A stretch of DNA of 64,000 nucleotides from Brevundimonas sp. Root608 (GTDB lineage: Bacteria; Pseudomonadota; Alphaproteobacteria; Caulobacterales; Caulobacteraceae). The DNA lies in NCBI RefSeq assembly GCF_001427825.1, contig NZ_LMGT01000001.1, forward strand, positions 62,001 to 126,000, written 5' to 3'. Each line of letters begins with the position of its first letter. Within the stretch, counting starts at the first letter, position 1. The position numbers and the translations under genes are program-made. The notes beneath the pieces were generated by a model. That model did no database searches. It was not told where the DNA came from and worked only from the letters and a program-made list of their open reading frames with translations. This document shows positions 29,808 through 39,609 of this stretch, one piece after another.

Positions 29808-31162
29808 TGCGCCTCAGGAACCTCATCCTCGGCGCCGTCTGCGCCGGCGCCCTGACCACCCCGGCCCTCGCCCAGTCCCTGACCGCCATCACCGGCGGGC
29901 GGGTGCTCACGGGGTCCTCCGTCATCGAGAACGGGACGGTGGTGATCCAGAACGGCCGGGTGGTCTCGGTCGGGACCGGCGCCGCGCCGTCGGGCGCGCG
30001 CGTCATCGACGCCCGCGGCAAGGTGGTCGCCCCCGGCTTCGTCGCCGTGGACAGCGGCCTCGGGGCCTCGGAAATCTCGTCGGTCGGCGGGTCGGACGAC
30101 CAGACCAACGGCGCCAACACCATCAGCGCCTCGTTCGACGTCAGCTACGGCCTCGACCCCTGGTCCTTCACCCTGCCGGTCGCCCGTCTGGGCGGGATCA
30201 CCCGCGCCATCGTCGTGCCCGGCCATCCGGGCGGCGCCGGCGGCAATCACCGGGACGACGGCGATGCGGACTTCGCGGGCGTCGGCCCGGCCGGCCTGCA
30301 GGCGCCCAGCCTGTTCGCGGGTCAGGCGGCGATCATCCATCTGGCGCAGGGGACCGACATCCTCGTCAAGCCGCGCGTGGCCATGGTCGCCCCGTTCGGC
30401 GAGGCTGGCGCCGGCGTCTCGGGCGGCGCGCGCGGGGCCGAGTTCACCCAGTTCAAGGAAACCCTCGCCGAGGTGCGTCTCTATGCGCGCAACAAGGCCG
30501 CCTATGACCGGGCCGGCCTGCGCGACCTCAGCCTGTCGCGGGCCGATCTGGAGGCCCTGATCCCGGTCGCCAACGGGACCCTGCCGCTGATCGTCACCGT
30601 GCACCGCGCGGCCGACATCCAGCAGGTGTTGCGGCTGGCGCGCGAGGAGGGGGTGAAGGTCATCCTCGACGGCGCCGAGGAGGGCTGGCTGGTCGCCGAC
30701 CAGATCGTGGCGGCGGGCGCGCCCGTGCTGCTCAACCCGATCGCGAACCTGCCCGGCAATCTCGAGACCCGGGCCGTGCGGATGCAGAACGCGGCCGTGC
30801 TGGACGCCGCCGGGGTGGTCATCGCCATCAAGGGCAACGAGGGCTCGATCCACCGCGCCCGCGAGACCCGCTACAACGCCGGCAACGCGGTTTCGCATGG
30901 CCTGCCGTACGAGGCGGCGATCGAGGCGATCACGGTCAATCCGGCCAGGATCTTCGGCATGGCCGGCCAGTTCGGCGAGCTGCGCGCGGGCGCGGCGGCC
31001 GATGTGGTGGTCTGGTCCGGCGATCCGCTGGAGCCGTTGAGCATCGCCGAGACCATCTTCATCGGCGGCGCCGAACAGGCCCCGACCAGCCGCCAGTTCC
31101 TGCTGCGCGACCGCTATGCGACGGGCGGCGAAGGGGCGATGCCGCCGGCCTACGGCCGGTAG
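29807..31162 (+). CDS. Amidohydrolase-like protein lacking metal-binding histidines
   Basis: The 451-residue protein has a signal peptide and the same fold pattern as its upstream neighbour (TAITGGRVLTGSSVIENGTVVI, then GKVVAPGFVAVDSGLG, and the C-terminal GAAADVVVWSGDPLEPLS). Where the neighbour has V-H-S-H-L-G, this has V-D-S-G-L-G (D82, G84), and later metal-ligand histidines and the catalytic aspartate also appear lost. It is therefore probably not a standard metal hydrolase. TGATG overlap makes it co-translated with the active paralogue. Confidence 0.83.
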   Translation: MRLRNLILGAVCAGALTTPALAQSLTAITGGRVLTGSSVIENGTVVIQNGRVVSVGTGAAPSGARVIDARGKVVAPGFVAVDSGLGASEISSVGGSDDQTNGANTISASFDVSYGLDPWSFTLPVARLGGITRAIVVPGHPGGAGGNHRDDGDADFAGVGPAGLQAPSLFAGQAAIIHLAQGTDILVKPRVAMVAPFGEAGAGVSGGARGAEFTQFKETLAEVRLYARNKAAYDRAGLRDLSLSRADLEALIPVANGTLPLIVTVHRAADIQQVLRLAREEGVKVILDGAEEGWLVADQIVAAGAPVLLNPIANLPGNLETRAVRMQNAAVLDAAGVVIAIKGNEGSIHRARETRYNAGNAVSHGLPYEAAIEAITVNPARIFGMAGQFGELRAGAAADVVVWSGDPLEPLSIAETIFIGGAEQAPTSRQFLLRDRYATGGEGAMPPAYGR

Positions 31163-31174
31163 GGACCAGGTTTT

Positions 31175-31256
31175 AGGTTCTAGGTTCTAGGGAAGTATGC
31201 TTGGAGCAGTTCGCCCTGCTGCCTACCTAGCCCCTAGAACCTAGCCCCTAGAACCT
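31175..31256. repeat. Inverted CTAGAACC-type repeat before a start codon
   Basis: TAGGTTC units at 31174-31190 are mirrored by CTAGAACC units at 31234-31255. The arms can pair over about 18 bases, broken by a short insertion. The right arm ends 2 bases before the next ATG (31259), where a ribosome site would normally be. Confidence 0.65.
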
Positions 31257-31258
31257 TC

Positions 31259-31717
31259 ATGACCCCCCGCATCTTCATCGACGCCGACGCCTGTCCGGTG
31301 AAGGACGAGGTCTATCGCGTGGCGGCGCGATACGGCCTGCATGTGTTCGTGGTGTCCAACAGCTGGATCAACACGCCGCGCGAAAAGTGGATCGAGCAGA
31401 TCGTGGTCGACGCGGGCCCCGACATCGCCGACGACTGGATCGCCGAGCGGGCCGGGCCGGGCGACATCGTCATCACGGCCGACATTCCGCTGGCCGACCG
31501 CTGTCTGAAGGCCGGGGCGCAGGCGTTGAAGTCGAACGGTCAGCCGTTCACGCCGGACTCCATCGGCTCGGCCCTGGCCGGGCGGATGGTGGGCGAGCAT
31601 CTGCGTTCGATGGGGGTGGCGACCTCGGGTCCGCCGCCGTTCGGACCCAAGGATCGCTCGGCCTTCCTGCAGGCGCTGGATCAGGCCGTGGTGCGGGCGA
31701 AGCGGGTAGTCCGTTGA
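31259..31717 (+). CDS. YaiI/YqxD (DUF188) family protein
   Basis: The 152-residue protein begins MTPRIFIDADACPVKDEVYRVA, with the family's PIN-like acidic motif FIDADACPVK, and contains DIVITADIPLADRCLKAG and KDRSAFLQALDQ. The domain is nuclease-like but no activity is established. No Shine-Dalgarno is visible because a CTAGAACC repeat runs to 2 bases before the ATG. It overlaps the arfB-like gene by one base. Confidence 0.92.
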   Translation: MTPRIFIDADACPVKDEVYRVAARYGLHVFVVSNSWINTPREKWIEQIVVDAGPDIADDWIAERAGPGDIVITADIPLADRCLKAGAQALKSNGQPFTPDSIGSALAGRMVGEHLRSMGVATSGPPPFGPKDRSAFLQALDQAVVRAKRVVR

Positions 31718-32118
31718 TGGTCATCCCGGAGAGCGAGCTGGAGTTCCGCTTCTTCCGCGCCGGCGGGCCGGGCGGGCAGAACGTCAACAAGGTCTCGACC
31801 GCGGTGCAGATGCGGTTCGACGCCCGCAACTCCCCCTCGCTGACCGAGCCGGTGCGGGCGCGGCTGATGAAGCTGGCGGGCAGCCGGCTGACGCTGGACG
31901 GGGTGATCCTGATCACCGCCGTCCGCTATCGCACCCAGGAACGCAACCGGGCCGACGCCATCGAGCGGCTGCAGGGTCTGGTCGACAAGGCCTCGATCGC
32001 GCCGGTGTATCGCGTACCGACCAAACCGACCCGCGCCTCGAAGGAACGGCGGCTGGAGGGCAAGGCGAAGCGGTCGACCATCAAGAGCGGGCGCGGACGG
32101 CCCGGCGCCGACGACTGA
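31717..32118 (+). CDS. arfB: Peptidyl-tRNA hydrolase ArfB-like (release-factor domain)
   Basis: Ribosome-rescue factor of the YaeJ/ArfB group, 133 residues. The catalytic GGQ is in FRAGGPGGQNVNKVSTAV (about 13-30), and the basic C-terminal tail (TRASKERRLEGKAKRSTIKS) is the part that enters the mRNA channel of stalled ribosomes. The start overlaps the DUF188 stop (TGATG). Its stop abuts the stop of the convergent gene at 32119 with no gap. Confidence 0.88.
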   Translation: MVIPESELEFRFFRAGGPGGQNVNKVSTAVQMRFDARNSPSLTEPVRARLMKLAGSRLTLDGVILITAVRYRTQERNRADAIERLQGLVDKASIAPVYRVPTKPTRASKERRLEGKAKRSTIKSGRGRPGADD

Positions 32119-32583
32119 TCAGGTCGCCGGGCGGAACAGCAGGGCGGCGACCTTGCCGCTCTCGTCGAAGCCGATGATCCACTGGGTCGCGGCGGTGGCG
32201 AAGGTGACGGCGAACAGATCGGCGCCCTCGCGGTTGCCCACGAAGTCCAGCGCCTGGATCGCGCCGAGGCCCTGCAGGACCGGCAGCACCGCGGCCTCCT
32301 GCTCGCGCACCTTGGCGGCGAGGTCGTCGGTCATCAGCGCATAGGGAAGGGCGCCGGCCTGACCGCCCGCGATGATCTCGCGCAGGACCTCTTCGGATTT
32401 GGGATTGGCGGGCGTGGTCGCCATCGCGGGCGCGGCGGCGGCTGCCGGGGCGGCGGCGGGCGCGGCCTGCCGGGGCTGCGTCGCCGGACGATCGAAACTG
32501 TTCGGAATGGCGGCTGCGGCGACCTGGGCCTGGGCCGCGGCGGGGACGAGCAGAAGGACGGCGGCGATCAAAAGCGGCTTCAT
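32119..32583 (-). CDS. Secreted hypothetical protein
   Basis: The 154-residue product has a signal peptide (MKPLLIAAVLLLVPAAAQAQ), an Ala/Pro-rich linker to about residue 60, and a C-terminal domain of about 90 residues with TDDLAAKVREQEAAVLPVL and TQWIIGFDESGKVAALLFRP. The last part reads like a DUF3887- or SnoaL-type strand pair, though this is only an impression. It is convergent with arfB and follows ubiB on the same strand by 23 bases. Confidence 0.68.
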   Translation of the reverse strand: MKPLLIAAVLLLVPAAAQAQVAAAAIPNSFDRPATQPRQAAPAAAPAAAAAPAMATTPANPKSEEVLREIIAGGQAGALPYALMTDDLAAKVREQEAAVLPVLQGLGAIQALDFVGNREGADLFAVTFATAATQWIIGFDESGKVAALLFRPAT

Positions 32584-32606
32584 GGGGGTCGTCTCCGGAA
32601 CTGAAC

Positions 32607-34205
32607 TCAGAAGATGGCGGGCCAAAGCGACAGAACGAGGGCGGCCGCCGACGCCGCCATGGCGAGGGTGACGCCGACGATCATCCAGCCCGGCGTGCGC
32701 GTGTCGCGGATGACCACCGTCTGCGGCTGGGGCGGGTTCTGCGCCAGCCGGGCCAGGGCCTTCAGCGTGGCGCGCAGCTCCTCCAGGGCGTCGCGGACCT
32801 GGGCCTGGGGCCCCAGTTCGCGGCGGATCCACTGCTCGACCACCGGCCGCGCCGCCTCCCACAGGTCGTGGTCCGGATTCAGCCGCCGGGCCACGCCCTC
32901 GACCGAGACCATGGTCTTCTGCAGCAGGATCAGCTCGGGCCGCAGGTGCATGTCGAACAGGGCGGTTATCTCGAACAGCTGGCCCAGCAACCGGCCCATC
33001 GACACCTGCGACGCCGCCTTGCCGATCACGGGCTCGCCGACGGCGCGCAGGGCCTGGGCGAAGGCCTCGACCGAATGTTCGGGCGGCACGTATCCCGCCT
33101 CGAAATGGACGCGGCTGATGCGGTCGTAGTCGCGGCTCAGGAAACCCCAGAGAATCTCGGCGAGGTAGCGGCGCTCGCCGTGCCCCAGCCGGCCGACGAT
33201 GCCGAAGTCGATGGCGGTCAGCTCGGCCGGCGCGTGGCAGAACAGATTGCCCTCGTGCAGGTCGGCGTGGAAGGTGCCGTAGTCCAGCGCCTGGGTCAGG
33301 AAGGCGCGCACCAGATTGTCGGCCAGACCATTGCGGTCCAGTCCCGGCTGTTCCGCCGCCGCCGGGTCGGTCATGGCCACGCCGGTCGCCCATTCGAGCG
33401 TCAGCACCCGTTTGCCGACCCCGTCCCAGACCACGGCGGGCGCGGTCATATGGCCCCCGCCGGACGCGCGGACCTTGTCCATGATGTCCTTCAGCTCGGA
33501 GGCGGCGGCGGCCTCGAGCCGCATGTCCAGCTCGAGCTGCAGGGCCCGGGCGATGGTCTCGACGAAGGCGGACGGTTCCAGCCGGCGCGCCAGCGGGACG
33601 AAACGGACGGCCAGGCGGGCGGCCAGTCGCATGGAGTCCAACCCCTGCGCCACGCGGCGTTCGACGCCGGGGCGCAGCACCTTGACCGCGACCTTGCGGC
33701 CGTCGGCCAGCCAGGCGGGATGCGCCTGGGCCAGCGACGCCGCGGCGACCGGAGGACCGAAATCGGTGAACAGGCTCTCCACGGAACGACCCAGCGAACG
33801 CTCGATCTCGCGCCGCGCCTGATCGACGGGGAAGGGTTCCAGCGCGTCCTTGAGGCGGCCCAGATCGCGGGCGAATTCGACGCCGAAGATGTCGGCGCGG
33901 GTGGCCAGGACCTGACCCAGTTTGATGGCCACGGGCCCAAGATGCTCGAAGGCCTTGCCCAGACGCTGGCCCGGACGGCCGTTGCGGCCTTCCTTGCCGG
34001 CGAAGGCGTGCAGCAGATGGGCCAGCCAGCGCACCCAGACCGGAAGAAGGTGCGTGATCTCGCGCGGGGCCAGGGCGTCGTGCCGGATCAGCACCCAGCC
34101 CCAGCCGAGCAGGCGCAGCCAGGCCTCGACCGGATGGCGCACCGGCACGGTCGCCGGCGGCGGCGGCGGGGTTGCGGGATCGATCCGGCTGGTCAGATCG
34201 CCCAC
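32607..34205 (-). CDS. ubiB: Ubiquinone biosynthesis kinase-like protein UbiB
   Basis: Atypical protein-kinase-like ATPase needed for ubiquinone synthesis, 532 residues. The diagnostic KxGQ motif is in [19 protein letters not shown]. The ATP-site aspartates are in [20 protein letters not shown] and [13 protein letters not shown]. Two C-terminal hydrophobic helices anchor it to the membrane. It overlaps ubiE by 13 bases on the same strand, an arrangement common in alphaproteobacteria. Confidence 0.95.
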   Translation of the reverse strand: MGDLTSRIDPATPPPPPATVPVRHPVEAWLRLLGWGWVLIRHDALAPREITHLLPVWVRWLAHLLHAFAGKEGRNGRPGQRLGKAFEHLGPVAIKLGQVLATRADIFGVEFARDLGRLKDALEPFPVDQARREIERSLGRSVESLFTDFGPPVAAASLAQAHPAWLADGRKVAVKVLRPGVERRVAQGLDSMRLAARLAVRFVPLARRLEPSAFVETIARALQLELDMRLEAAAASELKDIMDKVRASGGGHMTAPAVVWDGVGKRVLTLEWATGVAMTDPAAAEQPGLDRNGLADNLVRAFLTQALDYGTFHADLHEGNLFCHAPAELTAIDFGIVGRLGHGERRYLAEILWGFLSRDYDRISRVHFEAGYVPPEHSVEAFAQALRAVGEPVIGKAASQVSMGRLLGQLFEITALFDMHLRPELILLQKTMVSVEGVARRLNPDHDLWEAARPVVEQWIRRELGPQAQVRDALEELRATLKALARLAQNPPQPQTVVIRDTRTPGWMIVGVTLAMAASAAALVLSLWPAIF

Positions 34206-34984
34206 CCGTGATGGATGGCGGCCACGCCGCCCGCCAGATTGGCGACCGTCACGCGGCTGAACCCGGCGGCCTCGATCATGGATTTGAACGTCGCCTGATC
34301 CGGGAAGCGGCGGATGCTCTCGACCAGATACTGGTAGCTGTCGCGGTCGCCGGCCACCCAGCCGCCGATGCGCGGAATGGCGTGAAAGGACCAGGCGTCA
34401 TAGGCCGTGCGGATCGCCGAGGCGGTCGGCCGCGAAAACTCCAGGCACAGGAACCGGCCGCCGGGCTTCAGCACCCGCCGCGCCTCGCGCAGCGCCTGCG
34501 GGATGTCGGCCACGTTGCGGATGCCGAAGCTGATCGAATAGGCGTCGACCGAGGCGTCCGGCAGCGGCAGGGCCATGGCGTCGCCGACCGACCACGACAT
34601 CTCGGGCTCGCCGCCCTTGTGCACGCCCGCCATGATCATCTCGGCGTTGTAGTCCAGCACGATGACCGAGGCGTCTTCCCCGCCGCGCCGCGTCTGGGCC
34701 GCCCGGGCCATCTTCGCATAGCGCCGGGCCATGTCGCCGGTGCCGCCCGCGACATCGAGGATGGTTTCGCCCGGACGCGGGTTCAGCTTCGCCGCCGCCG
34801 CATCCTTCCAGAGCCGGTGCACGCCCGCGCTCATCAGGTCGTTCATCAGGTCGTAGTTCGAGGCCACGCTGTCGAACACGCCGCGCACCAGCTGCACCTT
34901 CTCCTTCGCATCGACATCGCGAAAGCCGAAGGATGAGGTCTTGCCGGAAGAGGTCGTGTTTGAGGGTGGGGCCGTGTCGGTCAT
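34193..34984 (-). CDS. ubiE: Ubiquinone/menaquinone C-methyltransferase UbiE
   Basis: SAM-dependent methyltransferase of 263 residues acting in ubiquinone synthesis. The family motifs [34 protein letters not shown] (SAM-binding) and [19 protein letters not shown] (the NxIRNV region) are intact, as is [19 protein letters not shown]. It leads a two-gene unit with ubiB. Confidence 0.96.
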   Translation of the reverse strand: MTDTAPPSNTTSSGKTSSFGFRDVDAKEKVQLVRGVFDSVASNYDLMNDLMSAGVHRLWKDAAAAKLNPRPGETILDVAGGTGDMARRYAKMARAAQTRRGGEDASVIVLDYNAEMIMAGVHKGGEPEMSWSVGDAMALPLPDASVDAYSISFGIRNVADIPQALREARRVLKPGGRFLCLEFSRPTASAIRTAYDAWSFHAIPRIGGWVAGDRDSYQYLVESIRRFPDQATFKSMIEAAGFSRVTVANLAGGVAAIHHGWAI

Positions 34985-35051
34985 GCTGGCGGTCTAGCGC
35001 GTCGCCGCGCCGCCGTCACCGGGCCGCGTGGTCGCGGTGAGAGCGTCTGGT

Positions 35052-35762
35052 TCAGGCGCCGGCCCCCGGCTGGGGGCGGGGTACGCCGAGGTCCTTCATC
35101 AGGCCCCGCATCGCACGGTAGCAACCGCAGGCCGCGCCTTCGAGGGCGGGCCGGTCCGTAACCTCGACCCAGCCGCGGCCGCGACGGATCAGACCCTTGT
35201 CCTCCAGGTCGGCCCCGACCTCGGACACCGTGGCGCGGCGTACGCCCAGCATGCCGGCGATGTCGGCCTGGGTCAGGCGGAACCGGTCGCCGTCGGTGCG
35301 ATCATGGATGGTCAGCAACCAGCGGGCCAGTCGTTCGTCCAGTCGGTGCTGGGCGTTGCAGGCGGCGGTCTGCTGCACCTGGGCGAACAGGCCTTCGGTG
35401 AATCTGGCCAGGGCGGTCCGCATGGATTCGCTCTTGTCCAGCGCGTCGGAGAAGACGTCGGACGGGCAACAGGCCGAGACGCCGTCGATCTGGGCGATGG
35501 CGCGGCTGGCGGCGCGGGCGTTCAGCGGGCCGCAGGTCACGCCGACCAGCCCCTCGCGGCCGATGGCGGCGGTTTCGATCATGCGATCGTCGTCCAGGAT
35601 CGTCATCAGCGACACCACGCCGCTCATCGGGAACCAGACCTCCTCGACCGCCTCGCCGGCGTCATACAGCATCTGGCCCTGGGCGAAGGGGCGTTCATGG
35701 AGATGCGGCTCGATCCGCCTGCGATCCGCGGGCTCCAGCGCAGCGATCCACATATTGTCCAT
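35052..35762 (-). CDS. Crp/Fnr-family transcriptional regulator
   Basis: The 236-residue regulator has a cyclic-nucleotide-binding-type beta-barrel (PHLHERPFAQGQMLYDAGEAVEEVWFPMSG), a dimer helix, and a C-terminal HTH in RFRLTQADIAGMLGVRRATVSEVGADLEDKGLI. FNR-type cluster cysteines are not present in the N-terminus, so it is not a classic oxygen sensor. Ligand unknown. It is divergent from phhB with a 116-base gap. Confidence 0.9.
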   Translation of the reverse strand: MDNMWIAALEPADRRRIEPHLHERPFAQGQMLYDAGEAVEEVWFPMSGVVSLMTILDDDRMIETAAIGREGLVGVTCGPLNARAASRAIAQIDGVSACCPSDVFSDALDKSESMRTALARFTEGLFAQVQQTAACNAQHRLDERLARWLLTIHDRTDGDRFRLTQADIAGMLGVRRATVSEVGADLEDKGLIRRGRGWVEVTDRPALEGAACGCYRAMRGLMKDLGVPRPQPGAGA

Positions 35763-35878
35763 GGCAGGCTCCCGTTCCCTGAATAGCGACGCTCGGTAAC
35801 GTCAAAGCTTCGCCGTGCGTTCCGCTGCTTGTGAGAGCCCCTCTGGCGGGATAGGGCGGAGGGGACGCGGAGGATGGC

Positions 35879-36178
35879 ATGACGGACCGGATTGACGTTG
35901 CGGAAGCCCTCAAGGGCCTGCCCCTGTGGCGCGAGGACGCCGGAGACCGGCCCGCGATCGCGCGCACGCTGACGTTCGCCGATTTCAACGCCGCCTTCGG
36001 CTTCATGACCCGCGTGGCCTTGAAGGCGGACAAGGTCGATCACCATCCGGAATGGTCGAATGTCTACAACCGCGTCGAAATCCTGCTGACCACACACGAC
36101 GCGGGCGGGGTCACGGCCAGGGACGTCGACATGGCCCGCTTCATCGACGAGACCGCGGCCGCGGCGGGAGCCCGGTGA
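35879..36178 (+). CDS. phhB: Pterin-4a-carbinolamine dehydratase
   Basis: Recycles the pterin cofactor of aromatic amino-acid hydroxylases. The protein of 99 residues contains the signature [18 protein letters not shown] with the catalytic HH pair (about 50-51) and the [16 protein letters not shown] segment. It overlaps the SDR gene by one base (TGATG), but the neighbours do not include a hydroxylase. Confidence 0.93.
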   Translation: MTDRIDVAEALKGLPLWREDAGDRPAIARTLTFADFNAAFGFMTRVALKADKVDHHPEWSNVYNRVEILLTTHDAGGVTARDVDMARFIDETAAAAGAR

Positions 36179-36969
36179 TGGCGGGCAGGGCGGGACGGGT
36201 CGCGGGCAAGCAGGCCCTGATCACCGGCGCCGCGGGCGGTCTGGGCGAGGCCATGGCCTGGATGCTGGCGCGCGAGGGCGCGAAGGTCGCCGTCACCGAC
36301 GTCAATCTGCCGGGCGTCCGGGCCCTGGCCGACGCCATCAACGCCGAGGTCCCGGGCGCGGCCTTCGCCTTCGCCCACGACGTCACCGACGAGGCCGCAT
36401 GGATCTCGGTCATCGATCAGGCGGCGGCGGCCATGGGCGGGCTGTCGATCCTGGTCAACAACGCCGGCATCGGCGGTGACCTCAAATTCGTCGAGACGGA
36501 CACCCTGGAGAATTGGCGGCGCGTCCAGGCGGTCAACATCGAGTCCATCATGCTGGGCTGCAAGCACGCCATGCCGCACCTGCGGGCCTCGGCACCGTCG
36601 TCGATCGTCAACATCTCGTCGGTGGCGGGACTGGCCGCGGCGCCGGGCATGGGCGCCTATAACGCCACCAAGGCGGCGGTGTGGATGTACACCAAGACCA
36701 TCGCCCTGGAGGCCGCCAAGGGCGACTGGAACGTGCGCTGCAACTCGGTGCATCCGGTCTTCATCAAGACGCCCATCCTCGACCCGTTCATCGCCATGGC
36801 CGGCGGCGACGAGGCCAAGGCGCACGAACGCCTCAGCCGCGGCATCCCGCTGAAGCGGATCGGCGAGCCGGACGACGTGGCGTATTGCGTCCTCTATCTG
36901 GCGGCCGACGAGAGCAAATTCGTCACCGGCGCCGAGTTCAAGATCGACGGCGGCATGCTGGCCCAGTGA
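36178..36969 (+). CDS. Short-chain dehydrogenase/reductase
   Basis: NAD(P)-dependent oxidoreductase, 263 residues. The cofactor motif is TGAAGGLGEAMA (TGxxxGxG), NNAG is in ILVNNAGIGGD, and the catalytic Ser-Tyr-Lys is in VNISSVAGLAAAPGMGAYNATKAAV. The C-terminal VTGAEFKIDGGMLAQ is typical of classical SDRs. The acidic D at the end of the second strand (AVTDVNLPG) favours NAD. Substrate unknown. It overlaps phhB by one base. Confidence 0.9.
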   Translation: MAGRAGRVAGKQALITGAAGGLGEAMAWMLAREGAKVAVTDVNLPGVRALADAINAEVPGAAFAFAHDVTDEAAWISVIDQAAAAMGGLSILVNNAGIGGDLKFVETDTLENWRRVQAVNIESIMLGCKHAMPHLRASAPSSIVNISSVAGLAAAPGMGAYNATKAAVWMYTKTIALEAAKGDWNVRCNSVHPVFIKTPILDPFIAMAGGDEAKAHERLSRGIPLKRIGEPDDVAYCVLYLAADESKFVTGAEFKIDGGMLAQ

Positions 36970-36976
36970 GGCGGGT

Positions 36977-37429
36977 TCAGTCGAGCTTGTAAGCGGTGTG
37001 GCAGGCGTTGCAGCTCTGGCGCACCACGGCCGATTGGGCCGAGAAGGCCGCGGCGTCCTCGCCGGCCGCCAGTTCCGCCAGACGGTCGGCCGCGGCCGCG
37101 TAGTCGGCGGCCCTGGCTTCGAAGCCCGCGCGGTCGCTCCAGACCTCGGGTTTCGCCTTGGTGGGCACGCCCGCCTCGGCGCCGCTGCCGGCCGGGAACA
37201 TGCCGGGCACGGCGTGGGCCCAGCGCGCCAGGGCGCGGGTGGCGAACCGCTGGGTCGACGGGGCCTGCCCGGCGTCGATCGCCGATTTCATGGCGCCCAT
37301 GGCCACGCCCGACAACATCATCGCGCCCTGACGGCCCTGGATGACGCTTCCCGCGCCGTCGCCCTGGGCGTTGGCCGCGCCGCCCACGCACAACAGGCCC
37401 AGAACCGCCGCCGTGATCGATTTCCGCAT
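36977..37429 (-). CDS. Periplasmic class II cytochrome c (c'-like)
   Basis: The 150-residue product has a signal peptide (MRKSITAAVLGLLCVGGAANAQ) and a C-terminal heme-binding CxxCH in QSCNACHTAYKLD, the position found in cytochrome c' four-helix bundles. The start at 37429 is chosen for its signal peptide. A methionine-rich stretch GAMMLSGVAMGAM lies in the first helix. It converges on the SDR gene with a 7-base gap. Probable roles are NO binding or electron transfer. Confidence 0.85.
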   Translation of the reverse strand: MRKSITAAVLGLLCVGGAANAQGDGAGSVIQGRQGAMMLSGVAMGAMKSAIDAGQAPSTQRFATRALARWAHAVPGMFPAGSGAEAGVPTKAKPEVWSDRAGFEARAADYAAAADRLAELAAGEDAAAFSAQSAVVRQSCNACHTAYKLD

Positions 37430-37551
37430 CGTCGTTTCTCCCGCCAGGGCGAAGCTCCGTCGCCGGGCCGGCGGAGTCAATGACCCGGCCGCCCTCTCGA
37501 CGGACGGCGCATTTCCGGCTTAGGTCCGGCCAACGAGGGAGAGGAACCCCA

Positions 37552-39609
37552 ATGACCGACACACCCGCGAGCGCGCCCCCAGTTGGCGTCAAGCGTATCG
37601 AGCTGACGCTGCGCGCCCTGGTTCTGGGCTGCATCCTGGCGGTGATCTTCACCGCGGCGAACACCTATCTGGGTCTGAAGGTCGGGCTGACCTTCGCCTC
37701 GGCCATCCCGGCGGCGGTCATCTCCATGGCCATCCTGCGGATGTTCAAGACCTCGACCATCTGGGAGAACATGACCGTCCAGACCGTGGCCTCGGTCGGC
37801 GGGGCCATGAGTTCGATCATCTTCGTGCTGCCAGGCCTGGTCATGGTCGGCTGGTGGCTGGAGTTCCCGTTCTGGGAGTCTGTGCTGATCTGCGTCTTCG
37901 GCGGCGTGCTGGGCGTGACCTTCTCCATCCCCCTGCGCCGGGCCCTCGTGGTCGAGGCCGGCCTGCCCTACCCCGAAGGGGTGGCCGCGGCGGAAGTCCT
38001 GACGGTCGGCTCGCGCGGAGCGGAACAGACCGAGAGCGCCGTGCGCGAGAACGCCTCCGGGCTGTGGGTGGTGATCACCGGCGCCGTGGTATCGGCCGGT
38101 TACGCCCTGCTTGTGGCGGGGCGGGTGTTCGCAGGCGAGGCTGCGCGGTTCATCAAGCTGCCGGCGAGCCTGGGCGGCGGAGCCACGGGCCTCGGCTTCG
38201 GCATGCAGTTCGCCCTGCTGGGCGCGGGGCACCTGATCGGCCTGAGCGTCGGCCTGGCCCAGCTGTTCGGCCTGATCCTCGCCTGGGGTATCGCCGTGCC
38301 GATCCTGACCTCGCCGGACACCATCGCCTGGCTGACGGCCAACGGCATCCCCTCGATCGCGACGACCCTGCCCGCAGGGGCGGGCGCCGAGGAACTGGCC
38401 GGCACCGTCTGGAGTCGGGAAGTCCGCTTCATGGGCGCCGGCGTCATCGGCGTGGCCGCCATCTGGACCCTGATCAAGCTGGCCGGCCCGCTGATCGGCG
38501 GCCTGACCTCCGCCCTCGCCGCCAATCGCCGCCGCCAGGGCGGCGAGGTGCTGGACCGGACCGAGCAGGATATCCCGATCAACATCGTCGCCGGCCTGTC
38601 GGTGGCCTGCCTGATCGGGATCGGCTTCATCCTCGCCTGGTTCGCCCAGGGCAATCCGACGCTGGCGGGCTCGACCGCCCTGCTGGTCGGCGGCGGCCTG
38701 ATCTATGTGGTCTTCATCGGCTTCGCCGTGGCCGCCATCTGCGGCTACATGGCCGGGCTGATCGGCTCGTCGAACAGTCCGGTGTCGGGCGTGGGCATCC
38801 TCGCCGTGGTGATCGCCTCGGTGTTGATGCTGGGCGTGCTGGCGCTGGCCGGTCTGCCGGCCGACCCGTCGGTGGTGGCCTTCGCCCTGATCGTCACGGC
38901 GGTTGTCTTCGCCGTGGCCGTCATCGCCAACGACAACCTGCAGGACCTCAAGACCGGCCAACTCGTCCACGCCACGCCATGGCGGCAGCAGACGGCCCTG
39001 ATCGTCGGCGTGATCGCCGGCGCTATCGTCATCCCGCTGATCCTGAACCTGCTGAACAAGGCCTTCGGTTTCGAGGGCGGACCGGTCGGGATCGCCGACG
39101 AACCGCTGGCGGCTCCTCAGGCGACGCTGATCTCGGCGCTGGCGCGCGGGGTGATCGGCGGCGACCTGCGCTGGGACCTGATCGGCCTCGGCGCCGTCAT
39201 CGGCGTGGTCATCATCGTGCTGGACGCCGTGCTCAGCGGTGCGACGAAAGGGAAGATGAAACTGCCGCCGCTGGCCGTGGGGATCGGCTTCTATCTGCCG
39301 GCCGCCGTGACCACCATGCTGGTGATCGGCGCGGTCTGCGGCTGGATCTACGACAAGGCGATCAAGAACACCCGGTTCGCCGATGTCGGCCGCCGCATGG
39401 GCGTGCTGCTGGCGTCCGGCCTGATCGTGGGCGAGAGCCTGTTCCTGGTCATGACGGCGGGGGTGATCGTCTCGACCGGCAACGACGCGCCCTTCGCCAT
39501 GCTGCCCGAAGGCTCGGCCTGGCCGGCCATGCTGGCAGGGATCGCGGCCTTCGGAGTGCTGACGGTGATGCTGTACGGCTGGGTGCGGAGTCAGTCGGCG
39601 AAGGTCTGA
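37552..39609 (+). CDS. OPT-family oligopeptide transporter
   Basis: Integral membrane protein of 685 residues with about 14-16 hydrophobic helices. The N-terminal TAANTYLGLKVGLTFASAIPAAV, the AGLPYPEGVAAAEVL motif and SSNSPVSGVGIL are characteristic of the bacterial OPT/YSL family (TIGR00733 type). It probably imports peptides or metal chelates by proton symport. The start ATG 37552 follows a GGAGAGGAAC ribosome site. It is transcribed alone. Confidence 0.92.
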   Translation: MTDTPASAPPVGVKRIELTLRALVLGCILAVIFTAANTYLGLKVGLTFASAIPAAVISMAILRMFKTSTIWENMTVQTVASVGGAMSSIIFVLPGLVMVGWWLEFPFWESVLICVFGGVLGVTFSIPLRRALVVEAGLPYPEGVAAAEVLTVGSRGAEQTESAVRENASGLWVVITGAVVSAGYALLVAGRVFAGEAARFIKLPASLGGGATGLGFGMQFALLGAGHLIGLSVGLAQLFGLILAWGIAVPILTSPDTIAWLTANGIPSIATTLPAGAGAEELAGTVWSREVRFMGAGVIGVAAIWTLIKLAGPLIGGLTSALAANRRRQGGEVLDRTEQDIPINIVAGLSVACLIGIGFILAWFAQGNPTLAGSTALLVGGGLIYVVFIGFAVAAICGYMAGLIGSSNSPVSGVGILAVVIASVLMLGVLALAGLPADPSVVAFALIVTAVVFAVAVIANDNLQDLKTGQLVHATPWRQQTALIVGVIAGAIVIPLILNLLNKAFGFEGGPVGIADEPLAAPQATLISALARGVIGGDLRWDLIGLGAVIGVVIIVLDAVLSGATKGKMKLPPLAVGIGFYLPAAVTTMLVIGAVCGWIYDKAIKNTRFADVGRRMGVLLASGLIVGESLFLVMTAGVIVSTGNDAPFAMLPEGSAWPAMLAGIAAFGVLTVMLYGWVRSQSAKV

